DNA of 64,000 bases. Origin: Pelagerythrobacter sp041912895 (GTDB taxonomy: Bacteria > Pseudomonadota > Alphaproteobacteria > Sphingomonadales > Sphingomonadaceae). The position numbers were made by a program, and so were the translations under genes. This document shows, piece after piece, positions 25,509 to 33,649 of the stretch; position 1 is the stretch's first letter, and each line of letters opens with the position of its first letter. The stretch spans positions 930,001 to 994,000 of the forward strand of contig NZ_JAYSGI010000001.1 in NCBI RefSeq assembly GCF_041912895.1, written 5' to 3'. A model generated the notes under the pieces. That model had not been told where the DNA came from and ran no database searches. It saw nothing but the letters and a program-made list of their open reading frames with translations.

Positions 25509-26645
25509 TCAGTTGGCGGCGGGGGTCGCTTGCGCGGCCTCGGCATCGGCAGGGGCGGACGTATCCGCATCGGCGGCTGCGTCGGTTTCGGCCTCCTCGC
25601 CAGCCTCGGACGTCGAGGCGGCGTCGGCCGTCGGATCGGCCGCGGCGGGCTCGGCTTCGCCGACGGTGCCGCCGGGCTGCGTGCGGACCCAGGCTTCCCA
25701 CTGGTCGCGCGGGAGCGCCTCGACCGCGATCGGCATGTAGCCGTGGCGCGCCCCGCACAGTTCGGAGCACTGACCGTAATAGATGCCGGGCTCGGTGATC
25801 GTCAGCAGGCGCTCGTTAAGACGGCCCGGAACGGCGTCGATCTTGAACCACAGCGAAGGCACCGCGAAGGCGTGGATCACGTCGGCGGCGGTGGTCTGGA
25901 TGCGCAGCGGCGTATTGACCGGCACGACCATGCGGTTGTCGACCTCGAGGTGAGAGGGGAAGCCCTTGGCCTTCGCCTCTTCCTCCGGCATCATGTTCGA
26001 GATCACCTCGAACCCGCCGTTGTCGGGATAGGAATAGCCCCAGTACCACTGATAGCCGGTGACCTTGATCGTCACGGCGTCCTCGGGCGGAGATTCGTAC
26101 TGGTCGGACAGCAGCGAGATCGAGGGGATCGCGATGCCGACGAGGATGAGGACCGGGACGAGCGTCCAGACCACCTCGATGAAAGTGTTGTGCGTCGTCT
26201 TCGACGGAGTCGGGTTGGCGCCGCGGCGGTAGCGCACGACGACCCAGACCAGCAGGCCGAGCACGAACACGCAGATGATCGCCATGATCCAGATCAGGCC
26301 GGTGTGCAGGCCGGTGGCGGTCTGCCCGATCGGCGAATACTGGTCCTGCACGTTCCAGGCGCCCGCATGCGGCTGGCCCTTGATCCATTCGGGACCGAGC
26401 GGCTCGTAACTGCCCGCCGCCGCTGCGGCATCGCCGGTTTCGGCGGCAGCGGCGTCGTCCGGGGCGGCATCGGCCGGAGCGGCGTCCGCGGGCGCAGCTG
26501 TTCCCGGCACAGTCGCTTCCGCGGTGGGTGCGGCAGGCGCCGCGTCCTGCGCCAGCGCGCTCTGCGGAACGAGGGCGAGCACGAGAGCCGCCCCGAGAGT
26601 GGTTACGATCCGCGTAGCCCGATCGGGCCAGTCACCGAAATTCAT
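25509..26645 (-). CDS. ctaC: cytochrome c oxidase subunit II with acidic low-complexity extensions
   Basis: 378 residues. Signal peptide (ending ALAQ), then an Ala/Pro/Asp-rich linker (about 35-80), two membrane helices (HTGLIWIMAIICVFVLGLLVWV and FIEVVWTLVPVLILVGIAIP), and the CuA cupredoxin domain with YYGQCSELCGARHGYMPI (two Cys, His, Met ligands). The cytochrome c docking tract YQWYWGYSYPD is present. After about residue 330 an extra tail rich in Ala, Glu, Asp and Thr runs to the C-terminus. Both low-complexity parts exceed the usual subunit length. ATG 26645 is the only start giving a signal peptide. Confidence 0.95.
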   Translation of the reverse strand: MNFGDWPDRATRIVTTLGAALVLALVPQSALAQDAAPAAPTAEATVPGTAAPADAAPADAAPDDAAAAETGDAAAAAGSYEPLGPEWIKGQPHAGAWNVQDQYSPIGQTATGLHTGLIWIMAIICVFVLGLLVWVVVRYRRGANPTPSKTTHNTFIEVVWTLVPVLILVGIAIPSISLLSDQYESPPEDAVTIKVTGYQWYWGYSYPDNGGFEVISNMMPEEEAKAKGFPSHLEVDNRMVVPVNTPLRIQTTAADVIHAFAVPSLWFKIDAVPGRLNERLLTITEPGIYYGQCSELCGARHGYMPIAVEALPRDQWEAWVRTQPGGTVGEAEPAAADPTADAASTSEAGEEAETDAAADADTSAPADAEAAQATPAAN

Positions 26646-26840
26646 CTGTCCGACGCTTTCCGTTCTTGTTGCCGTTCTTGTCGCTGAAGGCCACGTGCGC
26701 AGCCGCGAAACCCCCGTCGGGGGACAGGTCTGGGCGGGCCTATACGCGCGCTTGCCCCCCGTCTCAAGCGCTTCTAGGAGAAAAATCCGAAACCGGCCAT
26801 CCACGCCGCGAAACCACCCGAATATGGACCGTCCGAAGCG

Positions 26841-27419
26841 ATGACAGAAGAAGAAGTCCTGCACGAATTCCGCGCCAGCGAGGCGCTGCTGGAGGGACAC
26901 TTCTTGCTCTCCTCCGGCCGCCACAGCGGACATTACCTGCAGTGCGCGCGCGTATTGATGGAGCCGATGCGCGCCAGCCGCCTCGCCGCCGCGCTGGCGG
27001 CGAAGATGCCACGCGAACTGCGCGCGGCGGTGGACATCGTCGTCTCGCCCGCGATGGGCGGCATCATCATCGGGCACGAGATGGGCCGCGCGCTGGGCAA
27101 GGAGGCGATTTTCCTCGAACGCCCCGAAGGCACGTTCGAACTGCGCCGCGGCTTCCGGCTGGAGCCGGGGCAGAAGGCGCTGGTGGTGGAAGACGTGGTG
27201 ACGACCGGCCTTTCCTCGAAGGAAGCGATGAAGGCGGTCGAGGCCGCGGGCGGCGAAGTGATCGGCCTCGTGTCGCTGATCGACCGGCGCGCGGACGGCG
27301 TGACCTTCGATGTCCCCTATCACGCGCTCGTCGACATCACTTTTCCGACTTATGCGGAAAGCGAGGTGCCCGCGGCACTCGCCGCGGTGCCGGTGACCAA
27401 GCCGGGGAGCCGCAAGTAG
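26841..27419 (+). CDS. pyrE: orotate phosphoribosyltransferase
   Basis: 192 residues. It forms orotidine 5'-phosphate from orotate and PRPP. The PRPP-binding motif is KALVVEDVVTTGLSSKEA, and VVSPAMGGIIIGHEMGRALG, IFLERPEGTFELRRGF and LLSSGRHSGHYLQCARVLM are the usual flanking elements. The start at 26841 has only weak Shine-Dalgarno likeness. It opens a plus-strand operon and is separated from ctaC by about 195 bp, which should hold both promoters; a CCCCC-gtc-GGGGG hairpin is there near 26706-26718. Confidence 0.95.
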   Translation: MTEEEVLHEFRASEALLEGHFLLSSGRHSGHYLQCARVLMEPMRASRLAAALAAKMPRELRAAVDIVVSPAMGGIIIGHEMGRALGKEAIFLERPEGTFELRRGFRLEPGQKALVVEDVVTTGLSSKEAMKAVEAAGGEVIGLVSLIDRRADGVTFDVPYHALVDITFPTYAESEVPAALAAVPVTKPGSRK

Positions 27420-27421
27420 CG

Positions 27422-28150
27422 ATGCTTCCTCGCCTGCGCCTCGGGGTCAACATCGATCACGTCGCCACCATCCGCAACGCGCGCGGGGGTGACCATCCCG
27501 ATCCGGTGCGCGCGGCGGAGATCGTCGCGGCGGTCGGCGGCGACGGCATCACCGCGCACTTGCGCGAGGACCGGCGCCATATCCGCGACGAGGATCTCGC
27601 GCGCATCCAGGCCGCCACCGATCTGCCGCTCAATCTCGAGATGGCGGCGACCGAGGAAATGCTGGCGATCGCGCTGCGCCACAAACCGCACGCCGCCTGC
27701 ATCGTGCCCGAGAAGCGCGAGGAGCGTACGACCGAGGGTGGGCTCGATGCCGCCGGGCTGCACAATCAGCTCGCGCCGGTCGTCTCGCGCCTCGCCGATG
27801 CCGGCATCCGGGTGAGCCTGTTCATCGAGGCGAGCGAACGCCAGCTCGACGCCGCGCTGCGCCTCGGCGCGCCGGTGGTGGAATTCCATACCGGCGAATA
27901 CGCCCATGCCACGGGCGAGGATCGCGCGCGCGAACTGAAACGCATCGCCGACATGGCCGCGCTCGCCGCCAAGAACGGGATCGAGCCGCACGCCGGGCAC
28001 GGGCTGACCTACGAGAACGTCCAGCCGATCGCGGCCATCCCACAGCTCGCCGAGTTGAACATCGGGCACTATCTGGTGGGCGAAGCGGTGTTCGTGGGGC
28101 TGGAGCACGCGGTTCGCACGATGCGCGAGTTGATGGACGACGCGCGGTGA
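27422..28150 (+). CDS. pdxJ: pyridoxine 5'-phosphate synthase
   Basis: 242 residues, TIM barrel. It condenses 3-amino-2-oxopropyl phosphate with deoxyxylulose 5-phosphate in the DXP-dependent vitamin B6 route. Marks: RLGVNIDHVATIRNARGG at the N-terminus, HLREDRRHIRDEDL, LEMAATEEML, CIVPEKREERTTEGGLD, VEFHTGEYAHA and EPHAGHGLTYENV. The ATG at 27422 is two bases beyond the pyrE stop. The gap after it (166 bp) is almost wholly occupied by a palindromic repeat. Confidence 0.96.
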   Translation: MLPRLRLGVNIDHVATIRNARGGDHPDPVRAAEIVAAVGGDGITAHLREDRRHIRDEDLARIQAATDLPLNLEMAATEEMLAIALRHKPHAACIVPEKREERTTEGGLDAAGLHNQLAPVVSRLADAGIRVSLFIEASERQLDAALRLGAPVVEFHTGEYAHATGEDRARELKRIADMAALAAKNGIEPHAGHGLTYENVQPIAAIPQLAELNIGHYLVGEAVFVGLEHAVRTMRELMDDAR

Positions 28151-28165
28151 CCGTCGGCGCGCCCC

Positions 28166-28316
28166 AAATCCTCCCCGGCACGGGGAGGGGGACCGCCGAC
28201 GAAGTCGGGGGTGGAGGGGCAGGTGCGGCGGCTCACGACTTCGCTCCTCTTGATCGGACGCCTGTGCCCCTCCACCATGCTGCGCATGGTCCTCCTCCCC
28301 GTGCCGGGGAGGATTT
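28166..28316. repeat. REP-like composite palindromic element ending at the acpS start
   Basis: Two arms (28166-28220 and about 28267-28316) are inverted copies of each other, beginning AAATCCTCCCCGGCACGGGG and ending with GGTGGAGGGGC. Each arm carries its own hairpins: CCTCCCCG with CGGGGAGG around a 3-base loop in both, plus CCGAC-GAA-GTCGG in the left arm and CCATGC-TGC-GCATGG in the right. A 46-bp unpaired middle separates the arms. The right arm ends one base before the acpS ATG and supplies GGAGG (28308-28312) as its Shine-Dalgarno. Elements of this look are repeated in many alphaproteobacterial genomes. Confidence 0.85.
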
Positions 28317-28718
28317 ATGATAATCGGCCTCGGCTCAGACCTCACCAACATGGAGCGCATCGCCGCCTCGCTCGAGCGCTGGGGCGAGCGATTCGAACTG
28401 CGCTGCTTCACCGACGTCGAGCGCGCGAAGGCGGCGAAGCGTCCGTTCACGCGCGTCGGCACTTTCGCCAAACGCTGGGCGGCGAAAGAGGCGTTCGCCA
28501 AGGCGGTCGGCACCGGGTTCAGCCGCGGCGTGTTCCACAAGGATATCGGCGTGGTGAACGCCCCCTCCGGCGCCCCGACGCTGGCGCTGACCGGCGGCGC
28601 GGCCAAGCGGCTTGCGGAAATGACGCCGGAGGGCCATGAGGCGCTCGTTCACCTGACCCTCACCGACGACCATCCATGGGCGCAGGCCTTCGTCATCATC
28701 GAAGCCCGCCCGTTATGA
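28317..28718 (+). CDS. acpS: holo-[acyl-carrier-protein] synthase
   Basis: 133 residues. It transfers 4'-phosphopantetheine from CoA to acyl carrier protein. The Mg-binding acidic residues are D8 in IIGLGSDL and E58 in RWAAKEAFAKAVGTG. Length matches AcpS trimers. The ribosome site GGAGG lies within the last bases of the REP-like element, four bases before ATG. The lepB start overlaps the stop (ATGA). Confidence 0.95.
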   Translation: MIIGLGSDLTNMERIAASLERWGERFELRCFTDVERAKAAKRPFTRVGTFAKRWAAKEAFAKAVGTGFSRGVFHKDIGVVNAPSGAPTLALTGGAAKRLAEMTPEGHEALVHLTLTDDHPWAQAFVIIEARPL

Positions 28719-29623
28719 GCAGTGTCCTTTCCCCCGCGACTGACAAGACCGTGACCGACAAGACCGACGCCAAGAAAGAGAAGATCAACTGGGGTTCGGA
28801 GCTGCGCGGGCTGGCGCTGATGCTGCTCGCCGTGCTCGGCTTCCACAGCTTCGTGGCCAAGCCGTTCTACATCCCCAGCGAATCGATGCTGCCCAACCTG
28901 CTGGTCGGCGACCGGCTGGTGGTGAGCAAGTATCCCTATGGCTGGAGCTGGGCCTCGATCTCGTTCCACCTGATGCCGCGCGGCGAATGGCGCATCTGGC
29001 CCGCGACGCCCGAATACGGCGACATCGTGATCCCCGTCCATCCGCAGCGCGACGAGGACTACATCAAGCGCGTTGTCGGTCTGCCCGGCGATACGTTCGA
29101 GGTCAGGAACGGCCAGATCGTGATCGACGGGACGCCGGTGCCGCAGGAAGTCGAGCCGCCGCTGCGCATTCCGGTCGACGCCAACATGCAGTGCGATTTC
29201 GGCAACGATCCGCGCACCGGGCTGCCGCTCGACTATACCGTGGCACTGCCCGACGGACGCACCATGTGCGAGCCGCCGACGCTGCGCGAGACCCTGCCCA
29301 ACGGCGCGACCTATCTGGTCATCGACCACCGGACGCAGTCGCTCGACGATTTCAGCCCGATCGTCATCCCCGAAAGCCACGTCATGGTGATGGGCGACAA
29401 CCGCGACCATTCGGCGGACGGCCGGGATTACAGCCCACGCGGTCTCGGCGGGCCGGTTCCGCTGGAAAACATCGGCGGGCGCGCGGAATTCATCACCTTC
29501 TCGCTCGACGGTACCACCAGCCTGAATCCGGTGAGCTGGTTCACCTCCTTGCGCGGCGACCGCGCCTGGACCACATTGCGTCCCGCAATCGCCGACAGGG
29601 GCACCCAGAGTGAGCGAAACTGA
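28715..29623 (+). CDS. lepB: signal peptidase I
   Basis: 302 residues. One membrane helix (ELRGLALMLLAVLGFHSFVA) precedes a periplasmic catalytic domain. The Ser/Lys dyad is S57 in YIPSESMLPNLLVGD and K118 in DYIKRVVGLPGD; the box MVMGDNRDHSADGRDY is the last conserved region. The insert at about 75-100 is typical of this group. In many sphingomonads rnc and era follow lepB; here an AI-2E-family permease gene follows and overlaps lepB by 14 bases. Confidence 0.96.
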   Translation: MSSVLSPATDKTVTDKTDAKKEKINWGSELRGLALMLLAVLGFHSFVAKPFYIPSESMLPNLLVGDRLVVSKYPYGWSWASISFHLMPRGEWRIWPATPEYGDIVIPVHPQRDEDYIKRVVGLPGDTFEVRNGQIVIDGTPVPQEVEPPLRIPVDANMQCDFGNDPRTGLPLDYTVALPDGRTMCEPPTLRETLPNGATYLVIDHRTQSLDDFSPIVIPESHVMVMGDNRDHSADGRDYSPRGLGGPVPLENIGGRAEFITFSLDGTTSLNPVSWFTSLRGDRAWTTLRPAIADRGTQSERN

Positions 29624-30746
29624 GTCGCGCAAGGCGGACGAGGCCGGAAGTCCGGCCGATGCCCCGATGGGCAGGAGCCCGGCCTACATCACCAACCCCG
29701 AGCTGCGGCTGGAGGCGGCGCGCGCGCTGATCTGGGTGCTCGTCGTCGGGCTGCTGGTGTTCGCCATCTACATCTCGCAATCGCTGCTGGTGATCTTCGG
29801 CGCGATGGTCTTCGCCTCGATGATCGACGGCGGTGCGCGCCTGCTCGGTCGGGTCTTCAAGATCGCCCGCGGCTGGCGCGTCGCGATCGTGATCGTGGCG
29901 ATGGTCGCTTTCCTCGCCTGGCTGGGCCAGTTCGCCGGATCGCAGATCTCGCAACAGGCCGCGCAGTTCCCCGCGATCGTGGGCGAACAGCTCGGCCGGC
30001 TGCTCGCCCTGCTGCGCGAACAGGGCTTCGCGATCAGCCAGGCGGACGTGCAGAGCGTGGTCGGCAGCCTCGTCAGCGGAGTCGGCACGGTGACGCGCGC
30101 GATCGGCGGGATCGTGGGCGGATTCGCGACGATCGCGCTGATCCTGATCATCGGCATCTACATCGCGATCGATCCCAACCTCTACGAACGCGGCATCGCC
30201 TGGGTCGTGCCGCGCCATCACCGCGGCGCGTTCTACGACACCGTGGAACATATGGCCTTCACCCTGCGCCGCCTGCTGGCGGGCCGGCTGTTCGGCATGG
30301 TCGCCGAAGGCGTCTTCACCTGGGCGCTGCTGGCCTATGGCGGGCAGCTGTTCGGGATCGGGCCGGTGCCGATGGCCGCGCTGCTCGGCCTGCTGACCGG
30401 GCTGCTCGCCTTCATCCCCAATATCGGCGCGGTGATCTCGGGCATGCTGATGGTGCTGGTCGGCTTTTCCGGCGGCACCGACATGGGACTCTACACCATC
30501 GGGGTCTATCTGCTGGTCCAGAATTTCGACGGCTACATCCTGATCCCAATGATCGCGAAGAAGACGGTCGATCTCGCGCCCGCGCTGGTGCTCGGGGCAC
30601 AGCTCGTGTTCGGCGTGGTGTTCGGAATCCTCGGACTGGCGCTGGCCGATCCGCTGCTGGCGATGATCAAGGTCGCGCTGGAGCGGCGGGCGGAACGGCT
30701 GGATCGCGAATCGGGCTCGTCCGACCACATCGAAGCGGAGGCCTGA
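29610..30746 (+). CDS. AI-2E/PerM-family permease
   Basis: 378 residues with about eight membrane segments, such as ALIWVLVVGLLVFAIYIS, VAIVIVAMVAFLAWLGQFAG and GLLTGLLAFIPNIGAVISGM. The cytoplasmic loop and the FIPNIGAVISG motif are typical of the AI-2E exporter (PF01594) family, which includes quorum-signal exporters and sodium/proton antiporters; the substrate is unknown here. The start is GTG at 29610, inside lepB. The gene ends with TGATG, directly sharing a base with the DUF3089 gene. Confidence 0.85.
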   Translation: MSETESRKADEAGSPADAPMGRSPAYITNPELRLEAARALIWVLVVGLLVFAIYISQSLLVIFGAMVFASMIDGGARLLGRVFKIARGWRVAIVIVAMVAFLAWLGQFAGSQISQQAAQFPAIVGEQLGRLLALLREQGFAISQADVQSVVGSLVSGVGTVTRAIGGIVGGFATIALILIIGIYIAIDPNLYERGIAWVVPRHHRGAFYDTVEHMAFTLRRLLAGRLFGMVAEGVFTWALLAYGGQLFGIGPVPMAALLGLLTGLLAFIPNIGAVISGMLMVLVGFSGGTDMGLYTIGVYLLVQNFDGYILIPMIAKKTVDLAPALVLGAQLVFGVVFGILGLALADPLLAMIKVALERRAERLDRESGSSDHIEAEA

Positions 30747-31885
30747 TGGCGCGCAAATTTCTCTATTTCGTCGCGATCCTGATCGTGCTCGCGATCGCGG
30801 CGCTGTTCGTGCTGCGCTTCTACTGGGACGATCTGGCCGAGGTCGCCTACGTTCCCAGCAGCGAATTCGTCGAGCAGAAGCCGCTCGAGACGAATGCTTA
30901 TCAGGATCCGGCGATGTGGCTCTCGCGCCCGGGAATTGGGCTCGACGACGCGGCGCGCTGGCAGCCGGCGATACAGGGCGAAGGGCGCCAGCTTCCGGCC
31001 GAGGGCCAGTCGACCGTGCCGGCGTTCGCGGTCTTCTTCATCCATCCGACCAGCTATCTCGACCGCGCGAACTGGAACGCGCCGCTCGACGATGCGCAAT
31101 CGCAGCAGATCGCGCGGCTCTACGTGCGCGGCATGGCGAGCCCGTTCAACCAGGCGAGCGAGATCTGGGCGCCGCGCTACCGGCAGGCGACGTTCGGCGC
31201 GTTCCTCACCGATTCGCCCGAGGCGCAGCGCGCGATCGACGCCGCCTACGAGGACGTGAAGCAAGCGTTCGATTTCTTCGTCGCGAGCGTCGACAGCGAG
31301 ACGCCGATCGTGCTCGTCGGGCACAGCCAGGGCTCGCTGCACCTGCTTCGCCTGCTGCGCGAGGAGCTGGCGGACAGCCCACTCAAGGGCCGCATCGCGG
31401 CGATCTACGCGGTCGGCTGGCCGATCTCGGTCGCGCACGATCTTCCCGCGCTCGGCTTCCCCGCGTGCGCCACGCCTTCGCAGGCGGGCTGCATCATGAG
31501 CTGGTCGACTTTCGCCGAGCCGGCCGATCCGGGCCGCCTGCTCGATGCCTACGGCGGCTCGCCGGGGTTCGACGGGCAGCCGCGCGGTGAGAGCCCGATC
31601 CTGTGCACCAATCCGCTGACTGGCGGGATCGGCGGCGAGGCGCTCGCCGACGCCAATCTCGGCACGCTGATCCCCGAGGCCGACTATTCGACCGGCGAGC
31701 TGATCCCCGGATCGGTGCCCGCGCGATGCGATTCGCGCGGCCTGCTGCTGATCGGCGATCCGCCCGAAGTCGGCAGCGCGGTGCTGCCGGGCAACAACTA
31801 TCACGTCTATGACATTCCGCTGTTCTGGCAGAACGTGAAGCAGGACGTGGGCCGCAGGGTCGAGGCGTGGACGGCAAGGCCCTGA
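30746..31885 (+). CDS. DUF3089 alpha/beta-hydrolase-fold protein
   Basis: 379 residues. An N-terminal membrane anchor (FLYFVAILIVLAIAALFVLRFY) is followed by a periplasmic alpha/beta-hydrolase domain with FAVFFIHPTSYLDRANWN and the nucleophile elbow VLVGHSQGSLHLLRLL (Ser in GHSQG). The family is uncharacterised but probably a lipase/esterase. Four Cys are spread over the C-terminal half and could form two disulfides. The last 19 bases overlap the GTG start of ruvX. Confidence 0.8.
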   Translation: MARKFLYFVAILIVLAIAALFVLRFYWDDLAEVAYVPSSEFVEQKPLETNAYQDPAMWLSRPGIGLDDAARWQPAIQGEGRQLPAEGQSTVPAFAVFFIHPTSYLDRANWNAPLDDAQSQQIARLYVRGMASPFNQASEIWAPRYRQATFGAFLTDSPEAQRAIDAAYEDVKQAFDFFVASVDSETPIVLVGHSQGSLHLLRLLREELADSPLKGRIAAIYAVGWPISVAHDLPALGFPACATPSQAGCIMSWSTFAEPADPGRLLDAYGGSPGFDGQPRGESPILCTNPLTGGIGGEALADANLGTLIPEADYSTGELIPGSVPARCDSRGLLLIGDPPEVGSAVLPGNNYHVYDIPLFWQNVKQDVGRRVEAWTARP

Positions 31886-32361
31886 CCGGCCCGATCACCG
31901 AGCGCAGCGCCGATTTCGCCGCCGCCCTGCCCGATGGCGGCGCGCTGCTGGCGCTCGATCTCGGCACCAAGACGATCGGCACCGCACTGTGCGACGCGGG
32001 CTGGCACTTCGCCACCGCGGGCAAGACTCTGCCACGCGGCAAGTTCGGCCGCGATCTCGAAGCATTGAAGGCGCTGGCCAGCGGGCGCTCGGTGCGCGGC
32101 GTGGTGATCGGCCTGCCGCGCAACATGGACGGCAGCGAAGGCCCGCGCGCGCAATCGAGCCGCGCCTACGCCCGCAATCTCGCCGAAGGGCTCGGCCTGC
32201 CAGTGCTGCTGTGGGACGAGCGCTGGTCCACCGCGAGCGCCGAGCGCGACATGATCGGGCAGGACATGAGCCGCCGCAAGCGTGCCGAGCGGATCGACAG
32301 CCATGCCGCCGCGGTGATCCTGCAAGGCGCGATCGACGCGTTGACGGGCGGCAGTTTCTAG
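31867..32361 (+). CDS. ruvX: RuvX/YqgF Holliday junction resolvase-like, 16S rRNA processing nuclease
   Basis: 164 residues with an RNase H fold. The acidic active-site residues are D in LLALDLGTKTIGTA, the Asp/Glu of LLWDERWSTASAE and D in ERIDSHAAAVILQGAID. YqgF is known to take part in 16S rRNA 5' maturation and is also called a putative resolvase. The N-terminus (MDGKALTGPITERSADFAAAL) is longer than usual. The GTG start at 31867 is inside the DUF3089 gene, so translation is coupled. The stop overlaps that of the convergent gene at 32358. Confidence 0.9.
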   Translation: MDGKALTGPITERSADFAAALPDGGALLALDLGTKTIGTALCDAGWHFATAGKTLPRGKFGRDLEALKALASGRSVRGVVIGLPRNMDGSEGPRAQSSRAYARNLAEGLGLPVLLWDERWSTASAERDMIGQDMSRRKRAERIDSHAAAVILQGAIDALTGGSF

Positions 32362-33254
32362 GCCGCGAGCATCCGGCGGCGCAGGCGCGCCTCTTGCGCC
32401 ACGAGCCTGCTCCCCGAACGCTCGGCCTCGCGCCAGATCGCATCGGCTTCCTCCGTCTCCACGCCTGCCGCCCTTGCCTCGAAGCAGGCGAGTCGGATTC
32501 GGTCGCTCGGGTGACGGCGCCCGAAGCGTTCGGCGAGATCGAGCGCTTCGGCTCCGCCCAACCCCACGGCGAGGCGCAGGAAGACCTCGCTCGAAGTCGG
32601 GTTGAGCACACCGGTCACCCGGTCCGCTTCGACATCGAAGCCGTACTGGTCGAACCAGCCCGAAGCCGGATCGGCCGCAACCACGTTGAGCGACACCGAC
32701 AGGCTTTCGGGCGGCAGCTGACGGTGAACGTCGCGGTGCGCGCGGTAGTGCAGCAGCTTGCCCGGCGACAGCGCGCTGCGTTCGACGAAGCGCAGCCCCG
32801 CCGGCTCGCCACGCCTGCCCGCGACGGCCTCGTAATCGTACTCGTAATAGTCGCTCCGATAGCCCGGCCCGAAATAGCCGACCGTCAGGAAATCGAAGTT
32901 GTGATCGTGCGGCACGCCATAGACGAAGCTGCGCGCGCCGCTGGTGCGGAAGGCGTGGTCGCTTTCGGCGGGCCAGAGGTTGGCGCGCAGGAAGTAGCCT
33001 TCGCGCATACCCGAAAGGACGATTGCCTGCGGGCCGTAGCCGCTCTCGATCGCGCCGTGGTGCGGTTGTCCGGTCAATTGCGCGATCAGCAGGTCGCCGA
33101 GAAACGCGCGATTGCCGCCGAGCCGGGCGAGCCACTGCGCGGCATGGGCGAGGCTGTCTTCCTCGCGCGGATCGAAACCCGCCGCATCGATGCCTGCGAT
33201 CGCCTCTTCGAGATCGCAGAGCACCGGATCGTCGATCGCGATCACGCGGGGCAC
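32358..33254 (-). CDS. cupin-like protein of unknown family, last gene of a four-gene operon
   Basis: 298 residues from GTG 33254. I do not recognise the family. The centre contains YGVPHDHNFDFLTVGYFGPG (H116, H118), then an aromatic/acidic strand YYEYDYEAV, then LSPGKLLHYRAHRDVHRQLP (H173, H177) and SLSVSLNVV. An HxH pair, a downstream His and a beta-strand SLSVSLN resemble cupin metal sites of the cysteine-dioxygenase type, so an Fe-dependent oxidation is conceivable. N- and C-terminal parts are helical. It overlaps the preceding gene by 13 bases. Whether it modifies the 55-residue peptide encoded at the head of the operon is speculation. Confidence 0.65.
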   Translation of the reverse strand: MPRVIAIDDPVLCDLEEAIAGIDAAGFDPREEDSLAHAAQWLARLGGNRAFLGDLLIAQLTGQPHHGAIESGYGPQAIVLSGMREGYFLRANLWPAESDHAFRTSGARSFVYGVPHDHNFDFLTVGYFGPGYRSDYYEYDYEAVAGRRGEPAGLRFVERSALSPGKLLHYRAHRDVHRQLPPESLSVSLNVVAADPASGWFDQYGFDVEADRVTGVLNPTSSEVFLRLAVGLGGAEALDLAERFGRRHPSDRIRLACFEARAAGVETEEADAIWREAERSGSRLVAQEARLRRRMLAA

Positions 33255-33649
33255 GGGGCGGCCTCCTGCTGCGCGAGTTGCGGATGGCGGGCGCAAAGGT
33301 CCGCGTGGAGCGAGCGCGCCGGGGCGTGGAGCGGATCGGCGCAGTCGCGTGCGATCCGGGCGAGTTCGCCAAAGCCCGCGGCGCTGTCGAGCGCGAGGCA
33401 CTCGCGCAAAGCCTGCCAGCGCAGGCTGTCGCTCCCCTCGCGGGCCAGGGCAGCCATCGCGGGCACCGCGTCGCGCCGCTCCATCCGGCCGAGCAGCGCA
33501 AGCATCAGTTCGCTGCGGCTCTCGTGGCAATCGCCCGCCGCGCGGTGCAGCAGCGCGCCGTCGGACAGGCGATATTCGAGGCTCGGCAACGGTGCTCCGG
33601 CCGGGCGCGAGAGGCGCAAGAGGGTCGTCGTCCGATCCACGCGGGTCAC
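33242..33649 (-). CDS. unknown helical-repeat protein; possible C-terminal half of a frameshifted gene
   Basis: 135 residues from GTG 33649 (GTGA junction with the gene before). The N-terminal part has beta character (TRVDRTTTLLRLSRPAGAPL), then helices MLALLGRMERRDAVPAMAALA and SLRWQALRECLALDSAAGFG that read like HEAT-type repeats. The frame is open 26 codons upstream of the GTG, and those codons read as natural protein (EVYGYAVTAGSTFACHGRG). This makes it likely that the real protein continues from the 33646-34209 gene through a one-base shift near 33715-33723. If so this is the C-terminal part of a protein of about 322 residues. Confidence 0.5.
   Translation of the reverse strand: MTRVDRTTTLLRLSRPAGAPLPSLEYRLSDGALLHRAAGDCHESRSELMLALLGRMERRDAVPAMAALAREGSDSLRWQALRECLALDSAAGFGELARIARDCADPLHAPARSLHADLCARHPQLAQQEAAPCPA

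Noticed and set aside
23661..26687. A 1008-codon open frame on the plus strand opposite ctaD and ctaC
   Set aside because: It is antisense to two well-conserved oxidase genes, rich in His, Arg, Asp and Glu, and lacks any recognisable domain. It is a by-product of high GC.
28151..28316. The palindromic repeat as a CRISPR array or riboswitch
   Set aside because: There are only two inverted arms and no regularly spaced direct repeats or spacers. The hairpins match REP-type repeats better than any known riboswitch.
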